The notes under the pieces are model-generated. The model made no database searches and was not told the origin of the DNA. It was given only the letters and a program-made list of their open reading frames with translations. From JAOUEA01 sp963790335 (lineage in GTDB: Bacteria; Actinomycetota; UBA4738; HRBIN12): 64,000 nt of DNA. The stretch lies in NCBI GenBank assembly GCA_963790335.1, contig CAWBOB010000007.1:310001-374000 (forward strand), written 5' to 3'. Below are positions 1 through 9,504 of the stretch, piece by piece. Numbering within the stretch: the stretch's first letter is position 1; every line of letters starts with the position of its first letter. Both the position numbers and the translations under genes were made by a program.

Positions 1-1
1 A

Positions 2-1363
<1,362 letters not shown>

Positions 1364-1371
1364 CGCCCGGT

Positions 1372-2299
1372 TCAGTCCGCACCCCGCCGGAGGGCGTGGG
1401 TCGAGCACCAGGTCCCAGCGATCTCGCCATCGATCGAGGAATCGGTAGAAGTTCCGCTTCGACCATCTCGCGCGATCCGCCGGCGCCGTCTCGAACCACA
1501 TGCGGTGCTCGTGCTTCACGACGGGAAGCGGCACGACCTCGGTGCGCAGCCCCCGGTCCTTGACCCGGAACGACAGCTCGATGTCGGCCGTGCGGTACCA
1601 GCGGAAGCGCTCGTCGAACCCATCGACCGATGCGACCACCTCGCGGCGCATCGCCATGCAGTAGCCCTCGATCGCATCGCACGGACCCGGACCCGGCGCT
1701 TCGTCGAAGTCGCGCAGGTCGTGGGTGACGATGCCGAACGGTCCCGCGATACCGACGCCGGGGTCCTGCAGCGTCCGCTCGAGCGGGCCGAACACGTCGC
1801 CCACGGCTTCGATCGATGGATCCATGACCAGCACGATGCGTCCCGTCGCGAGGCGAAGGGCGGCGTTCATGGCCGCGCCCCATCCCGTGCCCTCGACGAG
1901 CGGAACGACCTCGATGTCGTCACCGAACGCGTCTCCGGGCAGGCCCGTCACGTCCGCCACGACGAATCGCACCCCTCGGGCACCCACCTGCCGCCGGAAC
2001 GACGCGATCGCGCGCTCCACGTCGTCGGGCCAGCCCTCGCACACCCAGTGCACGCTCACGTCGTCGGTCGCCGGCTCGGCGAGTCGCGACGACACCGCCG
2101 CGGGCTGCAGCCGTTGCGTGCCGGATGCTTCCTCGACGATCTGGTCGAGACGCCATGCCCCACCGGGCTCGTCGACGATCGTCCACGAGGCGGCGGTGAT
2201 CTGGTCGCGTAGCGCGTCGGCGCCCTCGAAGTCGCGCCCGGCCCTGGCGCGGGCCCGAGCCTCGGCCAGTGCGACGACCGCGGGGGGCGGTACGGTCAT
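1372..2299 (-). CDS. Family 2 glycosyltransferase with CysS-like N-terminal segment (frame disturbed at 3' end)
   Basis: Residues 80-310 look like a GT-A fold family 2 glycosyltransferase: RIVLVMDPSIEA supplies the DxD-like site, followed by the DGFDERFRWY region and a WxxRNxxRF C-terminal segment (SKRNFYRFLDRW). The donor and acceptor are unknown. Residues 1-50 instead resemble the C-terminal tail of cysteinyl-tRNA synthetases (RDFEGADALRDQI, then WTIVDEPGGAWRL). The open frame runs on to nt 671, 690 nt antisense to ftsH. However, homology stops near nt 1390 and a stop in the neighbouring frame sits at 1372-1374, 8 nt from the ftsH stop, so I infer a one-base insertion and a real end at 1372. 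It follows the cyclic-nucleotide gene by 22 nt, so the two are probably co-transcribed. Confidence 0.75.
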
Positions 2300-2321
2300 C
2301 GCTGGCGAGGGGCGAAGCGAC

Positions 2322-2744
2322 TCAGGCGGTGGTGGCCTTGGTCGCGTTGCGCAACCGGGCGGCCATCTGCTGCAGGGTCTTCACGGCGATCGTCGGATGC
2401 TCCTGCATCAACCCACGGAACACCCACTCGGTGAGCCCGAGCATCGCGATGTCGGACGTCGCCGTCACCGTCGCGGTCCGAGGACCGCCGTCGAGCAACG
2501 CGATCTCCCCGAAGAAGTCGCCCGGTCCGAGTGACGCCTTCTTCTTGCCGCCGATCGTGACGTCGGCGGTGCCGTCGACGATCACGAACAACCCGACGCC
2601 GGGTTCCCCTTCGCGGGCGATCACCGTGTCGGACGAGTGATCGATGTCCTTCACCACCCGCGCGATCGTCTGCAGATCCTTGCGCGAGCATCCGGAGAAC
2701 AGCGGCACCCGTGAGAGCTGCCCCACCACGTCACGCTTGGCCAC
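2322..2744 (-). CDS. Cyclic nucleotide-binding domain protein
   Basis: A 140-residue single-domain CRP/FNR-type sensor. It begins with VPLFSGCSRKDLQTIA, the usual entry helix, and carries the phosphate-binding cassette GDFFGEIALLDGGPRTATV at about residues 75-93. Nothing follows the domain except a short helix, so there is no DNA-binding HTH. It should act as a stand-alone cNMP receiver with an unknown partner. The start is GTG with a purine-rich ribosome site (AAGGGGGAA) 5-6 nt upstream. It lies 22 nt before the glycosyltransferase gene. Confidence 0.88.
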   Translation of the reverse strand: MAKRDVVGQLSRVPLFSGCSRKDLQTIARVVKDIDHSSDTVIAREGEPGVGLFVIVDGTADVTIGGKKKASLGPGDFFGEIALLDGGPRTATVTATSDIAMLGLTEWVFRGLMQEHPTIAVKTLQQMAARLRNATKATTA

Positions 2745-2826
2745 GCCGGTTCCCCCTTCGACTTCTCGGATACCGCGTCATCCTAGTCGGGTTCGGGCGG
2801 AGCGGGCCGTCAGAGGCAGTGCTGCT

Positions 2827-4264
2827 TCAGCCCGGGTCGACACGCCAGCGTCGCCAGTACCCGGCAGCATCGAAGCCGGGAAGGTGGCGCGCAGCCGCGC
2901 GCTCGACCACGTTCATGAAGTCCTCGGTGCGCGCGATGTCCATGGAATGACGCCGCGCGTACCGGCCGACGATGCGCAGGAACCGCTCCTGGCCGAACCG
3001 CTGGGACAGGTTCGTGAGCAGGCAGCGCGCCGCCGTAGTAGACGAGCCCGTACTCACCGGGATGCGCGGACCAGTAGCCCATGTCGTTCGTGAGCGACGC
3101 TCCGGCGCTCGGCCAGCGGATGCGCCGGCAGGCGTTGCGCGGATCGAAGGCGAGCCGCATCGCCCACGTGGCGAACGATTCGTCGAGCCATGGCTCGGCG
3201 TACTGATCGTTGCCGACCAGGCCGTAGAACCACTGGTGCGCCAGCTCGTGCGCCAGGGTGATGCGATGAGGTTCGGTGAACACGATCGTGGGGTACTCCA
3301 TGCCACCGAACGAGGCGTGGCCCGCCAGCACGACGTCGACCTCCGGATACGGGTAGTCGCCGAAGGCGTCACCGAGCGTTCGAACGACATCGGCTGTATC
3401 GACCGCAAGGTCGCGAGCTCGCACCGCCGTGACGGGCCCCCGTTGATACCAGACCACGACATCGGTTCCGCGGGCCCGCTCGACGATGCGCCTCAGCTTC
3501 CCGGCCGCCCAGGCGAAGTCGCGCACCTGCTCGGCGGTGTAGGTCGTGCTCCATCGCCCGGGACTCACCTGCGCTCGGTCGGTGACCACTCCCGACGTGG
3601 CCACGTCGAGCTTCGCGGGGGTGACGAACGTCACCTCGTAGTCGGAGATCTGCGAGTAGAAGCTCTCGCCGAGGTTCTCGAAGGGGACGCGATGCCACCC
3701 CGCGTCGTCGTGGATCGACAGCGTCGGCAGCGACGTGCCCGCGAGCGCCAATCCCCGATGCACCCCGAATCGATCGTCCTCCTGGGGGATCCGGATCGAC
3801 AGCTCGAACGTGATCGTCGTGCTCGCTCCAGGTGCGAGCGGCGCGTTGAGCGTGATCTCCAGCTCGGTGCATCGCAGGCGCTCATCCGACAACGCACCGC
3901 CAACGAGGCTCGACACGACGACGGCGCGATCCCCGCACCCGCGTACGCCGTTGGACCACACCCGCAGGTAGACCTCGTTCAGCGGCGCGTTGCCCACGTT
4001 CGTGAACGTGATCGAGCCTTGACCGTTCCATGTGGCGCCCATCCGTGCTGATCGGAGGACGAAGTCGTAGCCCGCCCCTGCTGGAGTTCGAACGATCGGG
4101 GCCCCTGCCGTCACCGGAGATACGAGGCAGGTGAGCAGCAGCGCAAGGGCCGAGATCGCCACGAAGGCGAACCAGGCCGCGGGTCGCGACGGCTCGGATC
4201 GAACGGGTTGCACGGGGAAGGTATCGGACCGAAGGGTTGGGTCTTGACCCCATCGGCCCCACAC
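2827..4264 (-). CDS. M1-family zinc aminopeptidase-like secreted protein (frameshift near 3030)
   Basis: Gluzincin peptidase of the M1 type. The zinc site is HELAHQW followed 18 residues later by WLDESFATW; the substrate loop GGMEYPTIVF stands where GxMEN lies in aminopeptidase N. A hydrophobic segment near residues 29-50 (FVAISALALLLTCLV) is a signal peptide or anchor, so the enzyme is probably extracytoplasmic. After YGLVYYGG the frame is lost. The true C-terminus continues in another frame (RFGQERFLRIVGRYARRHS ... YWRRWRVDPG) to a stop at 2827. The span is one base longer than a multiple of three, so a one-base insertion near 3030 explains it. The start could instead be GTG at 4213. The protein is shorter than APN because the C-terminal ERAP domain is absent. 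Confidence 0.82.
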
Positions 4265-4329
4265 GCACCGTCGGCCGAGTGGGGCTAGGCCCTCGCGCTC
4301 CGATCTCCTCGTGCTCAGGCTGCTACCTC

Positions 4330-4335
4330 TATGCT
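4330..4335 (+). promoter_or_regulatory. -10 box of leaderless DinB gene
   Basis: TATGCT followed by 6 nt and the ATG at 4342. No Shine-Dalgarno can fit, so a leaderless transcript is inferred. Confidence 0.6.
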
Positions 4336-4341
4336 CGGGGC

Positions 4342-4857
4342 ATGTCGATCCCCGCGCTGCAACCCTTCTACGACGGCTGGGGCGCGCACCAGGCCTTAGT
4401 CATCGATGCGCTGCAGGGGCTCACCCCGGAGCAGCTCGCCCTGAGGACCGCTCCCCATCAGTGGGCGATCTGGCAGTTGGCGGCACACGTTGCCGGTTCG
4501 CGCGCGTACTGGTTCCACGACGCGCTCGGCGAGGGCGACCCCGCAACCCGAGAGCTCTTCCGCGTCGACCGCACGACCGTTCCGGATCTGCCGTTGGAAG
4601 ACGCCGGATGGGAGGACGACGAGGACCGCCCTAGGAGCGCCGAGGAACTCGTGGACGGACTCACGCGCTCGTGGACCCTGGTGGAGGACTGCCTTCGACG
4701 CTGGAGCGCCGAGGACCTGCTTGGCACGGTCGAGCGGCCATCGAGGACGCATCACCGGGGTTGGGTCGTCTGGCACGTGATGGAGCACGACCTTCACCAC
4801 GGCGGCGAGATCTCACAGATCCTCGGAAGCAACGGGCTCTCGGGCCTCGACCCCTGA
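4342..4857 (+). CDS. DinB-like four-helix protein
   Basis: A 171-residue DinB/YfiT-type helical bundle. Members often bind a metal with three histidines and act in thiol (mycothiol, bacillithiol) transfer or remain uncharacterised. Visible candidate ligands are AAHVAGSR near residue 50, and HVMEHDLHHGGEI near the C-terminus, the usual closing HxxxH-type helix. The start at 4342 is chosen over the longer frame because of the TATGCT box 6 nt upstream and because the extra 35 residues have no homology. It diverges from the M1 peptidase gene. Substrate unknown. Confidence 0.85.
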   Translation: MSIPALQPFYDGWGAHQALVIDALQGLTPEQLALRTAPHQWAIWQLAAHVAGSRAYWFHDALGEGDPATRELFRVDRTTVPDLPLEDAGWEDDEDRPRSAEELVDGLTRSWTLVEDCLRRWSAEDLLGTVERPSRTHHRGWVVWHVMEHDLHHGGEISQILGSNGLSGLDP

Positions 4858-4895
4858 GATGCATGTGGGGCCGGGCGATGACCCCTAATGCACGA

Positions 4896-4920
4896 AGGGC
4901 CCCGGTGCGACCGGGGCCCT
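4896..4920. terminator. Bidirectional hairpin terminator between DinB gene and tRNA
   Basis: A perfect 11-bp inverted repeat (AGGGCCCCGGT, loop GCG, ACCGGGGCCCT). It lies 39 nt after the DinB stop and 12 nt past the 3' end of the tRNA on the other strand. No long T-run follows on either side, so termination would rely on the very strong stem. Confidence 0.7.
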
Positions 4921-4932
4921 CGTGATCTCTCG

Positions 4933-5006
4933 TCGCGGGGACAGGATTTGAACCTGTGACCTCTGGGTTATGAGCCCAGCGAGCTACCGGACTGCTCCAC
5001 CCCGCA
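4933..5006 (-). tRNA. Initiator tRNA-fMet (anticodon CAT)
   Basis: A 74-nt cloverleaf without encoded CCA: 7-bp acceptor stem, D stem GAGC/GCTC, anticodon loop CTCATAA, T loop TTCAAAT and discriminator A. Three features mark it as the initiator: the three G:C pairs of the anticodon stem (GGG/CCC), the purine-11/pyrimidine-24 pair (A11:U24), and the absence of a strong 1:72 pair. Here 1:72 is U-G rather than the usual C-A mismatch. It stands alone, with a strong hairpin just downstream. Confidence 0.92.
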
Positions 5007-5100
5007 CGACGATGCTAGCAAACGCCGGATGAACGCCCCAACGCGCGCTGGCCCCGGCACCGTTCGGTCGAGCGCGAGCGAGCCGGTGAAGATCTCGGGC

Positions 5101-5622
5101 TCATGCCTCTGCTCCCTCGAGCGAGATCGCGACCTGCTCCAGCTGGTCCATCGCTTCCTGCATGCCGCCTTCCATGCCGGAGGCCATGATCATGTCGCGC
5201 ACCTCGAGGCTGTGGCACTCCGTGATCTGGGTGAACAGCGTGCGACCGCCGATGTCCTCGAACGTGGTCGTCACCACGGTCGGCTCGAGCGCGGCCGCCT
5301 CGTCGGCGCCGGGACCGGTGTCGTAGGCCTCGGTGTTCACGAGGCGCTCGTTCGGCACGATCTCGCGGTACTCGCCGTGGAAGCCGACCTCGAAGCCCTC
5401 GTTCGCGACCATGACGTACCGCCAGGCGCCGCCGACCCGCAGATCGATCTCGACGCTCGTGACCGTGCCGCGCTCGCCGCTCCACCAGCGTTCGACGAGC
5501 TCGGGCGTCGTGTACGCCTTGTAGACCAGGTGCTTCGGCGCGTCGAACTCCCGCGTGATCAGGATCTGCGTGTCCGAGGGAAGCGTCACCACCGCCGAAC
5601 CGCTACTCGCCACCGCTTCCAT
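5101..5622 (-). CDS. SRPBCC / AHSA1-domain protein
   Basis: A 173-residue START-like fold of the activator-of-Hsp90 homologue type. It opens with the strand ILITREFDAPKHLVYKAYTTPELVERWW, the defining motif, and ends in a helix after GGMQEAMDQLEQV. Such proteins bind small hydrophobic ligands; the specific ligand is unknown. The start overlaps the upstream ArsR gene by 20 nt, so the two form one coupled operon. That pairing (ArsR regulator plus AHSA1 protein) is frequent in actinobacteria and suggests the regulator controls this gene. Confidence 0.9.
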   Translation of the reverse strand: MEAVASSGSAVVTLPSDTQILITREFDAPKHLVYKAYTTPELVERWWSGERGTVTSVEIDLRVGGAWRYVMVANEGFEVGFHGEYREIVPNERLVNTEAYDTGPGADEAAALEPTVVTTTFEDIGGRTLFTQITECHSLEVRDMIMASGMEGGMQEAMDQLEQVAISLEGAEA

Positions 5623-5959
5623 CCCCTTCCTCCTCTGCCTTGAGCTCGTCCAACACGACGTCCATGCGATCGAAGCGCTCGTTCCACGTTCGCTCGTAGT
5701 GCTTCACCCAGTCGTGGACGGGCTTGAGCGAGCGCCCGTTCAGCCGGTAGATCCGCTGTCGCCCGACGTCTCGCACCTCCACGAGTCCGACTTCCCTCAG
5801 CACCCGCAGGTGCTTGGAGACCTGTGGCTGCCCCAGGCCGAGCACCGCCACGAGGTCGTTCACCGGTCGCTCACCCACCGCGAGCGTGTCCAGGATCTGG
5901 CGACGCCGTGGCTCTGCCACCGCGTTGAACGCGTCCGAGGTCGTCGCCGCTCGAGCCAT
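5603..5959 (-). CDS. ArsR-family transcriptional regulator
   Basis: A 118-residue winged-helix repressor. Residues 8-80 contain the ArsR HTH (AEPRRRQILDTLAVGERPV, then LGLGQPQVSKHLRVLREVGL). No clustered cysteines are present in the DNA-recognition helix, so it is probably not a metal sensor of the ArsR/SmtB kind. The C-terminal WVKHYERTWNERFDRMD helix is typical of members paired with SRPBCC proteins. A TAACGT -10 box lies 6 nt before the ATG, and the 10-bp palindrome at 5976-5985 is a likely autoregulatory operator. Confidence 0.92.
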   Translation of the reverse strand: MARAATTSDAFNAVAEPRRRQILDTLAVGERPVNDLVAVLGLGQPQVSKHLRVLREVGLVEVRDVGRQRIYRLNGRSLKPVHDWVKHYERTWNERFDRMDVVLDELKAEEEGDGSGGE

Positions 5960-5965
5960 GGCGCT

Positions 5966-5985
5966 ACGTTATATACCGATATCGG
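5966..5985 (-). promoter_or_regulatory. ArsR promoter with palindromic operator
   Basis: The -10 box TAACGT (5966-5971) lies 6 nt from the ATG. Immediately upstream is CCGATATCGG (5976-5985), a perfect palindrome in an AT-rich patch. Repressor binding there would cover the -10/-35 spacer. Confidence 0.6.
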
Positions 5986-6058
5986 AATGTGTCAAGCGGC
6001 AGACACGCGGCTGTGCGGCGACTGGACCGGGGCCTGGCCGCGTGCTCGGCGACACGGT

Positions 6059-6064
6059 TAGGCT
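6059..6064 (+). promoter_or_regulatory. -10 box of leaderless VOC gene
   Basis: TAGGCT, then 6 nt, then ATG at 6071. Confidence 0.6.
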
Positions 6065-6070
6065 CCGTCG

Positions 6071-6451
6071 ATGATGAACTTCAAGCTCGAGCTCGTGAAC
6101 GTGCCGGTGTCCGACGTTGACCGCGCGAAGGCGTTCTACGCAGACCGGGCGGGCTTCCATGTGGACAACGATGCCGTCGTGGGCGACGAGGTCCGCTTCG
6201 TGCAGCTGACGCCTCCGGGCTCAGCGTGCTCGATCGCCATCGGCACCGGCCTCACCGACGCCGCGCCTGGCTCGGTCGCCGGCCTCCAGCTCGTCGTCGA
6301 CGACATCGAGGGTGCTCGCACCGAGCTCCTCGGGCGCGGCGTCGAGGTGAGCGAGGTGCAGGTGTTCCCGTGGGGCTCGTTCGTCTTCTTCAGCGACCCG
6401 GACGGCAACGCCTGGAGCGTCCAGCAGCTGCCCGAGTATCAAGCCGGATAG
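6071..6451 (+). CDS. VOC (glyoxalase/bleomycin resistance) family protein
   Basis: A 126-residue protein with one pair of vicinal-oxygen-chelate modules: the opening VSDVDRAKAFYADRAGFHVD and the closing strand FVFFSDPDGNAWSVQQLP. Glu/His metal-ligand positions cannot be fixed by eye, and the substrate is unknown. It diverges from the ArsR operon and is preceded by a leaderless-type promoter. Confidence 0.9.
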   Translation: MMNFKLELVNVPVSDVDRAKAFYADRAGFHVDNDAVVGDEVRFVQLTPPGSACSIAIGTGLTDAAPGSVAGLQLVVDDIEGARTELLGRGVEVSEVQVFPWGSFVFFSDPDGNAWSVQQLPEYQAG

Positions 6452-6482
6452 CGACGCGGATCCGACGGGCCGGGGAGATCGA

Positions 6483-7253
6483 CTACGCCAGCCGGGCACA
6501 GATCCCCCGAGGGTGCCCATCCTCGTCGGTCATGACCACCCGTTCCACGAAACCACAGGTCTCGAGCAGCTCCGAGAGCGCCTCCGCCTGGTCGCCACCC
6601 AGCTCGAGCAGAAGATGGCCGCCTGGGTGTAGCCAACGTGGGCTCCGTGAGGCAACCTCCGCCAAGAGGTCCATCCCGTCGACGCCCCCGTCGAGCGCGA
6701 TGCGAGGCTCGAACGTCAATACGTCGCGCGGGAGCAGACGCAGGGAGCCGGTCGGCACGTAGGGCACGACGGCGGTCATCACATCGATGCGTCGCTCGAG
6801 GTCCCGCGACAAGGGTTCGTCGAGGAAGCCCTCGGATACGTCGACGGCGTTTCGCCGGGCGCATCGTGCCGCGGTCTCATCGATCTCCGTCGCGAGCACC
6901 TTCGCCGTCGGCACGGCTGCAGCCAGAACCGCAGCGATCGCGCCGGAGCCCGTGCACAGATCGACCGCGAGTCCCCGCGACGGCAAGAGTGCCGCGGCTC
7001 GGCGCGCGAGCGCCTCGGTCTGACGACGGGGCACGAAGACGTTCGGTGCGACGAACAGCCGTAGGCCGCAGAACGTTACCCCGCCCGTCAACCAGGCGAT
7101 CGGCTCACCGTGGGTGCGTCGTATGACCAGGTCCTCGAGCACTCGCCGGTCACCGGCAGACACCTCAATGAGTTCCTCCGCTTCCGCCCGAGCATCGACG
7201 CAGCCTGCCTCGCGGAGCACCTGCGTCAGCGCGTTACGATCCACCCGCTTCAC
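6483..7253 (-). CDS. PrmC-related methyltransferase (putative protein N5-glutamine methyltransferase)
   Basis: A 256-residue class I SAM-dependent methyltransferase with the PrmC/HemK layout: an N-terminal helical domain, then VFVPRRQTEALARRAAAL (PrmC has VLIPRPETE), and the SAM-binding loop LAVDLCTGSGAIAAVLAAA. The catalytic NPPY motif of true PrmC is replaced by VVPYVP. This is typical of the actinobacterial PrmC-related subfamily, so release-factor methylation is not assured. The start is GTG, overlapping the upstream membrane-protein stop by 4 nt (GTGA), which indicates coupling. Confidence 0.85.
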   Translation of the reverse strand: MKRVDRNALTQVLREAGCVDARAEAEELIEVSAGDRRVLEDLVIRRTHGEPIAWLTGGVTFCGLRLFVAPNVFVPRRQTEALARRAAALLPSRGLAVDLCTGSGAIAAVLAAAVPTAKVLATEIDETAARCARRNAVDVSEGFLDEPLSRDLERRIDVMTAVVPYVPTGSLRLLPRDVLTFEPRIALDGGVDGMDLLAEVASRSPRWLHPGGHLLLELGGDQAEALSELLETCGFVERVVMTDEDGHPRGICARLA

Positions 7254-7813
7254 TCACCCTCTGAATCCGCACGATCGATGATGAGGAACGACGGTTGCCT
7301 CGACCCGGTACCGCGGTGCGCTCCCGCCGGCGCGTCGCCCCAGGAGCCCAGCCACAGGAGCGCTGAGACGATCAGCATGTCGACCACGAAGAGGAAGACG
7401 ACGCCGGCCGCCCAGCCGCCCATCAAGTCGAAGTCGTAGTAGCAGAGCCCCGAGCCTCTCGTGACGTAGAGGGGGCACGCATCCTGGATGGCCTGGAGCA
7501 GCGCGGCCGCCGCGAACGGCGTCGCGACGAGCAGCCACAGCGCATCCCGTCTCATCGGGCGCTCGCCGCTCTCCCGGCGACGCCCCACGACCAGCCCCAA
7601 CCCCCCGCCGACGACGATCCCCACACTGAACCCCATCGCCACGTCGGCCGGGACACCCCGCGGTCCATCGGGCCGCACGAAACCGTAGGCCACGATGGCG
7701 GACACGAGCCCCGCGATGAGCGCGCTGCTGACGGCGGGCGCAGGTCGCCATGCCGCGATGGTTCCCATCGCGACCACCACGAGCAGCACGGTGGCGATCA
7801 CCCGGAGCGTCAT
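7250..7813 (-). CDS. Four-TM membrane protein of unknown function
   Basis: A 187-residue integral membrane protein with four or five hydrophobic segments: VIATVLLVVVAMGTIAAW; ALIAGLVSAIVAYGFV; a Gly-rich GIVVGGGLGLVVG helix; LLVATPFAAAALLQAI; and a last AAGVVFLFVVDMLIVSALLWL. Two cysteines (DACPLY, SGLCYY) flank a likely extracellular loop and may form a disulfide. I do not recognise the family. It is translationally coupled to the PrmC-like gene. The start at 7813 (MTLRV) is preferred because the preceding residues are not hydrophobic. Confidence 0.7.
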   Translation of the reverse strand: MTLRVIATVLLVVVAMGTIAAWRPAPAVSSALIAGLVSAIVAYGFVRPDGPRGVPADVAMGFSVGIVVGGGLGLVVGRRRESGERPMRRDALWLLVATPFAAAALLQAIQDACPLYVTRGSGLCYYDFDLMGGWAAGVVFLFVVDMLIVSALLWLGSWGDAPAGAHRGTGSRQPSFLIIDRADSEGE

Positions 7814-7935
7814 GGGCTGATCGTGACCGACCAGCGGACACGCGGGAACCACCCGGGCACGATCGTCACAGGGGCGTCATGCCTGCGGCGCATACCGGCA
7901 ACGACCTGAGCGCTGCCAGCGGTCGTCGAGGCTCG

Positions 7936-7941
7936 TACCAT
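7936..7941 (+). promoter_or_regulatory. -10 box of leaderless aldehyde dehydrogenase gene
   Basis: TACCAT, then 6 nt, then ATG at 7948. This fixes the start of the dehydrogenase, whose frame is open a further 66 codons upstream. Confidence 0.6.
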
Positions 7942-7947
7942 CGGCGC

Positions 7948-9504
7948 ATGACCCGAACCGTCGGCTCGCTGATCGGCGGGCGATGGGCAACCGACGCGCC
8001 AGGCAGACGCCTCGTCGTCGCGAACCCCGCCGACCTCTCCACGACCGTCGTCGAGGCGACGCTGGGTGACGCGACCACGCTGGTCGATGCCTGCAGGATC
8101 GCTCGCGAGTCCCAGCCCGCCTGGGCGGCCACCCCCGCGCCGACCCGCGGCAGAGTCGTGCAGCAGTTCGGCCGACTGGTCGAGGACAACCTCGAGGCCT
8201 TGGCCCAGCTCATCACGCGAGAGATCGGCAAGCCGATACGAGAGTCGCGCGGTGAGGTGCAGGAGGTCGTCGACACCTGCAACTTCTTCCTTTCGGAAGG
8301 CCGCCGGCTGTACGGACAAACCGTGCCGAGCGAGATGCCCGACAAGCAGCTCTTCACGTTCCGCACGCCGGTCGGGGTCGCGACGATCGTGACCGCGGGC
8401 AACTTCCCGGTCGCGGTGCCGAGCTGGTACATCGTGCCGGCGCTCGTGTGCGGCAACGCCGTCGTGTGGAAGCCGGCCGAGTACACGCCGGCGGCGGCAG
8501 AGGCGTTCACCCAGCTCCTGCTGCACGCCGGCGTTCCGACCGGTGTGTTCTCGATGGTGCTCGCCGAGGGCACCTCGACGTTCGCGGGGCTCGAGCAGGC
8601 ACTCGATCAGCACCTCGTCGACAAGGTCGGGTTCACGGGTTCCACCGAGGTCGGGCGGCGCATCGGCGAGCTCGCCGGACGCCACCTGCAGACACCGTGC
8701 CTCGAGCTCGGCGGCAAGAACCCGCTGGTCGTCATGCCCGATGCCGACCTCGATCTCGCGGTCGAGGGAGCGCTGTTCAGCGGGTTCGGCACGGCGGGTC
8801 AGCGTTGCACGTCGCTCGGCACGGTGATCGTGCACACCGACGTGCACGACGACTTCCTCGACCGGTTCTCGAAGGCCACGGCGCAGGCCCCGATCGGCGA
8901 TCCGACCGCCGACGTGCTCTACGGGCCGATGATCTCGGCGCGGTTCTGCGAACGCTTCGAGGGCTGGCTCGAGCTCGTGCAACCGCACCACGAGGTGCTC
9001 GGCTCGACGGGCACCGGTCGCATCACGGCGTCGAACCCTCGCGAGGGCTTCGTCGGCGACCCCGAAGCCGGCCTGTTCTACCACCCGACGATCGTCGACG
9101 GCGTCGTGCCGGGCGACGGACTCTACGCGACCGAGACGTTCGGCCCGATCGTCGGCGTCGCGACCTTCGAGACGTTCGACGAAGCGATCGCGCTCGCGAA
9201 CGGCCACGGCTACGGCCTATCGAGCAGCATCTACACGGCCGATCCGCTGCACGCGTTCCGGTTCCGGGAACGGATCGCCGCCGGCATGGTGAGCGTGAAC
9301 AACTCGACCTCGGGCGCCGAGGCGCACCTCCCGTTCGGGGGCAACGGCCGAAGCGGCAACGGCTCGCGCCAGTCGGGCATCTGGGTGCTCGACCAGTTCA
9401 CGCGATGGCAGTCGATGAACTGGGACTACTCGGGCCACCTGCAGAAGGCCCAGATGGACGTCACCGACGTGGAAGCCGACCTCGGCTACCGCCTCCCCGA
9501 CTGA
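7948..9504 (+). CDS. NAD(P)-dependent aldehyde dehydrogenase
   Basis: A 518-residue ALDH superfamily enzyme that oxidises an aldehyde to the acid. The cofactor-binding and catalytic parts are intact: the TAGNFPVAVPSW region, WKPAEYTP, the GFTGSTEVGRRIGELAG Rossmann loop, the general base in LELGGKNP and the nucleophile in GTAGQRCTSLGT. The closing LPFGGNGRSGNGSR motif is also present. The sequence style is like the ALDH7 / aminoadipate-semialdehyde group, but the substrate cannot be assigned. Its end overlaps the convergent UPF0182 gene by 19 nt. No operon partner is visible. Confidence 0.95.
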   Translation: MTRTVGSLIGGRWATDAPGRRLVVANPADLSTTVVEATLGDATTLVDACRIARESQPAWAATPAPTRGRVVQQFGRLVEDNLEALAQLITREIGKPIRESRGEVQEVVDTCNFFLSEGRRLYGQTVPSEMPDKQLFTFRTPVGVATIVTAGNFPVAVPSWYIVPALVCGNAVVWKPAEYTPAAAEAFTQLLLHAGVPTGVFSMVLAEGTSTFAGLEQALDQHLVDKVGFTGSTEVGRRIGELAGRHLQTPCLELGGKNPLVVMPDADLDLAVEGALFSGFGTAGQRCTSLGTVIVHTDVHDDFLDRFSKATAQAPIGDPTADVLYGPMISARFCERFEGWLELVQPHHEVLGSTGTGRITASNPREGFVGDPEAGLFYHPTIVDGVVPGDGLYATETFGPIVGVATFETFDEAIALANGHGYGLSSSIYTADPLHAFRFRERIAAGMVSVNNSTSGAEAHLPFGGNGRSGNGSRQSGIWVLDQFTRWQSMNWDYSGHLQKAQMDVTDVEADLGYRLPD

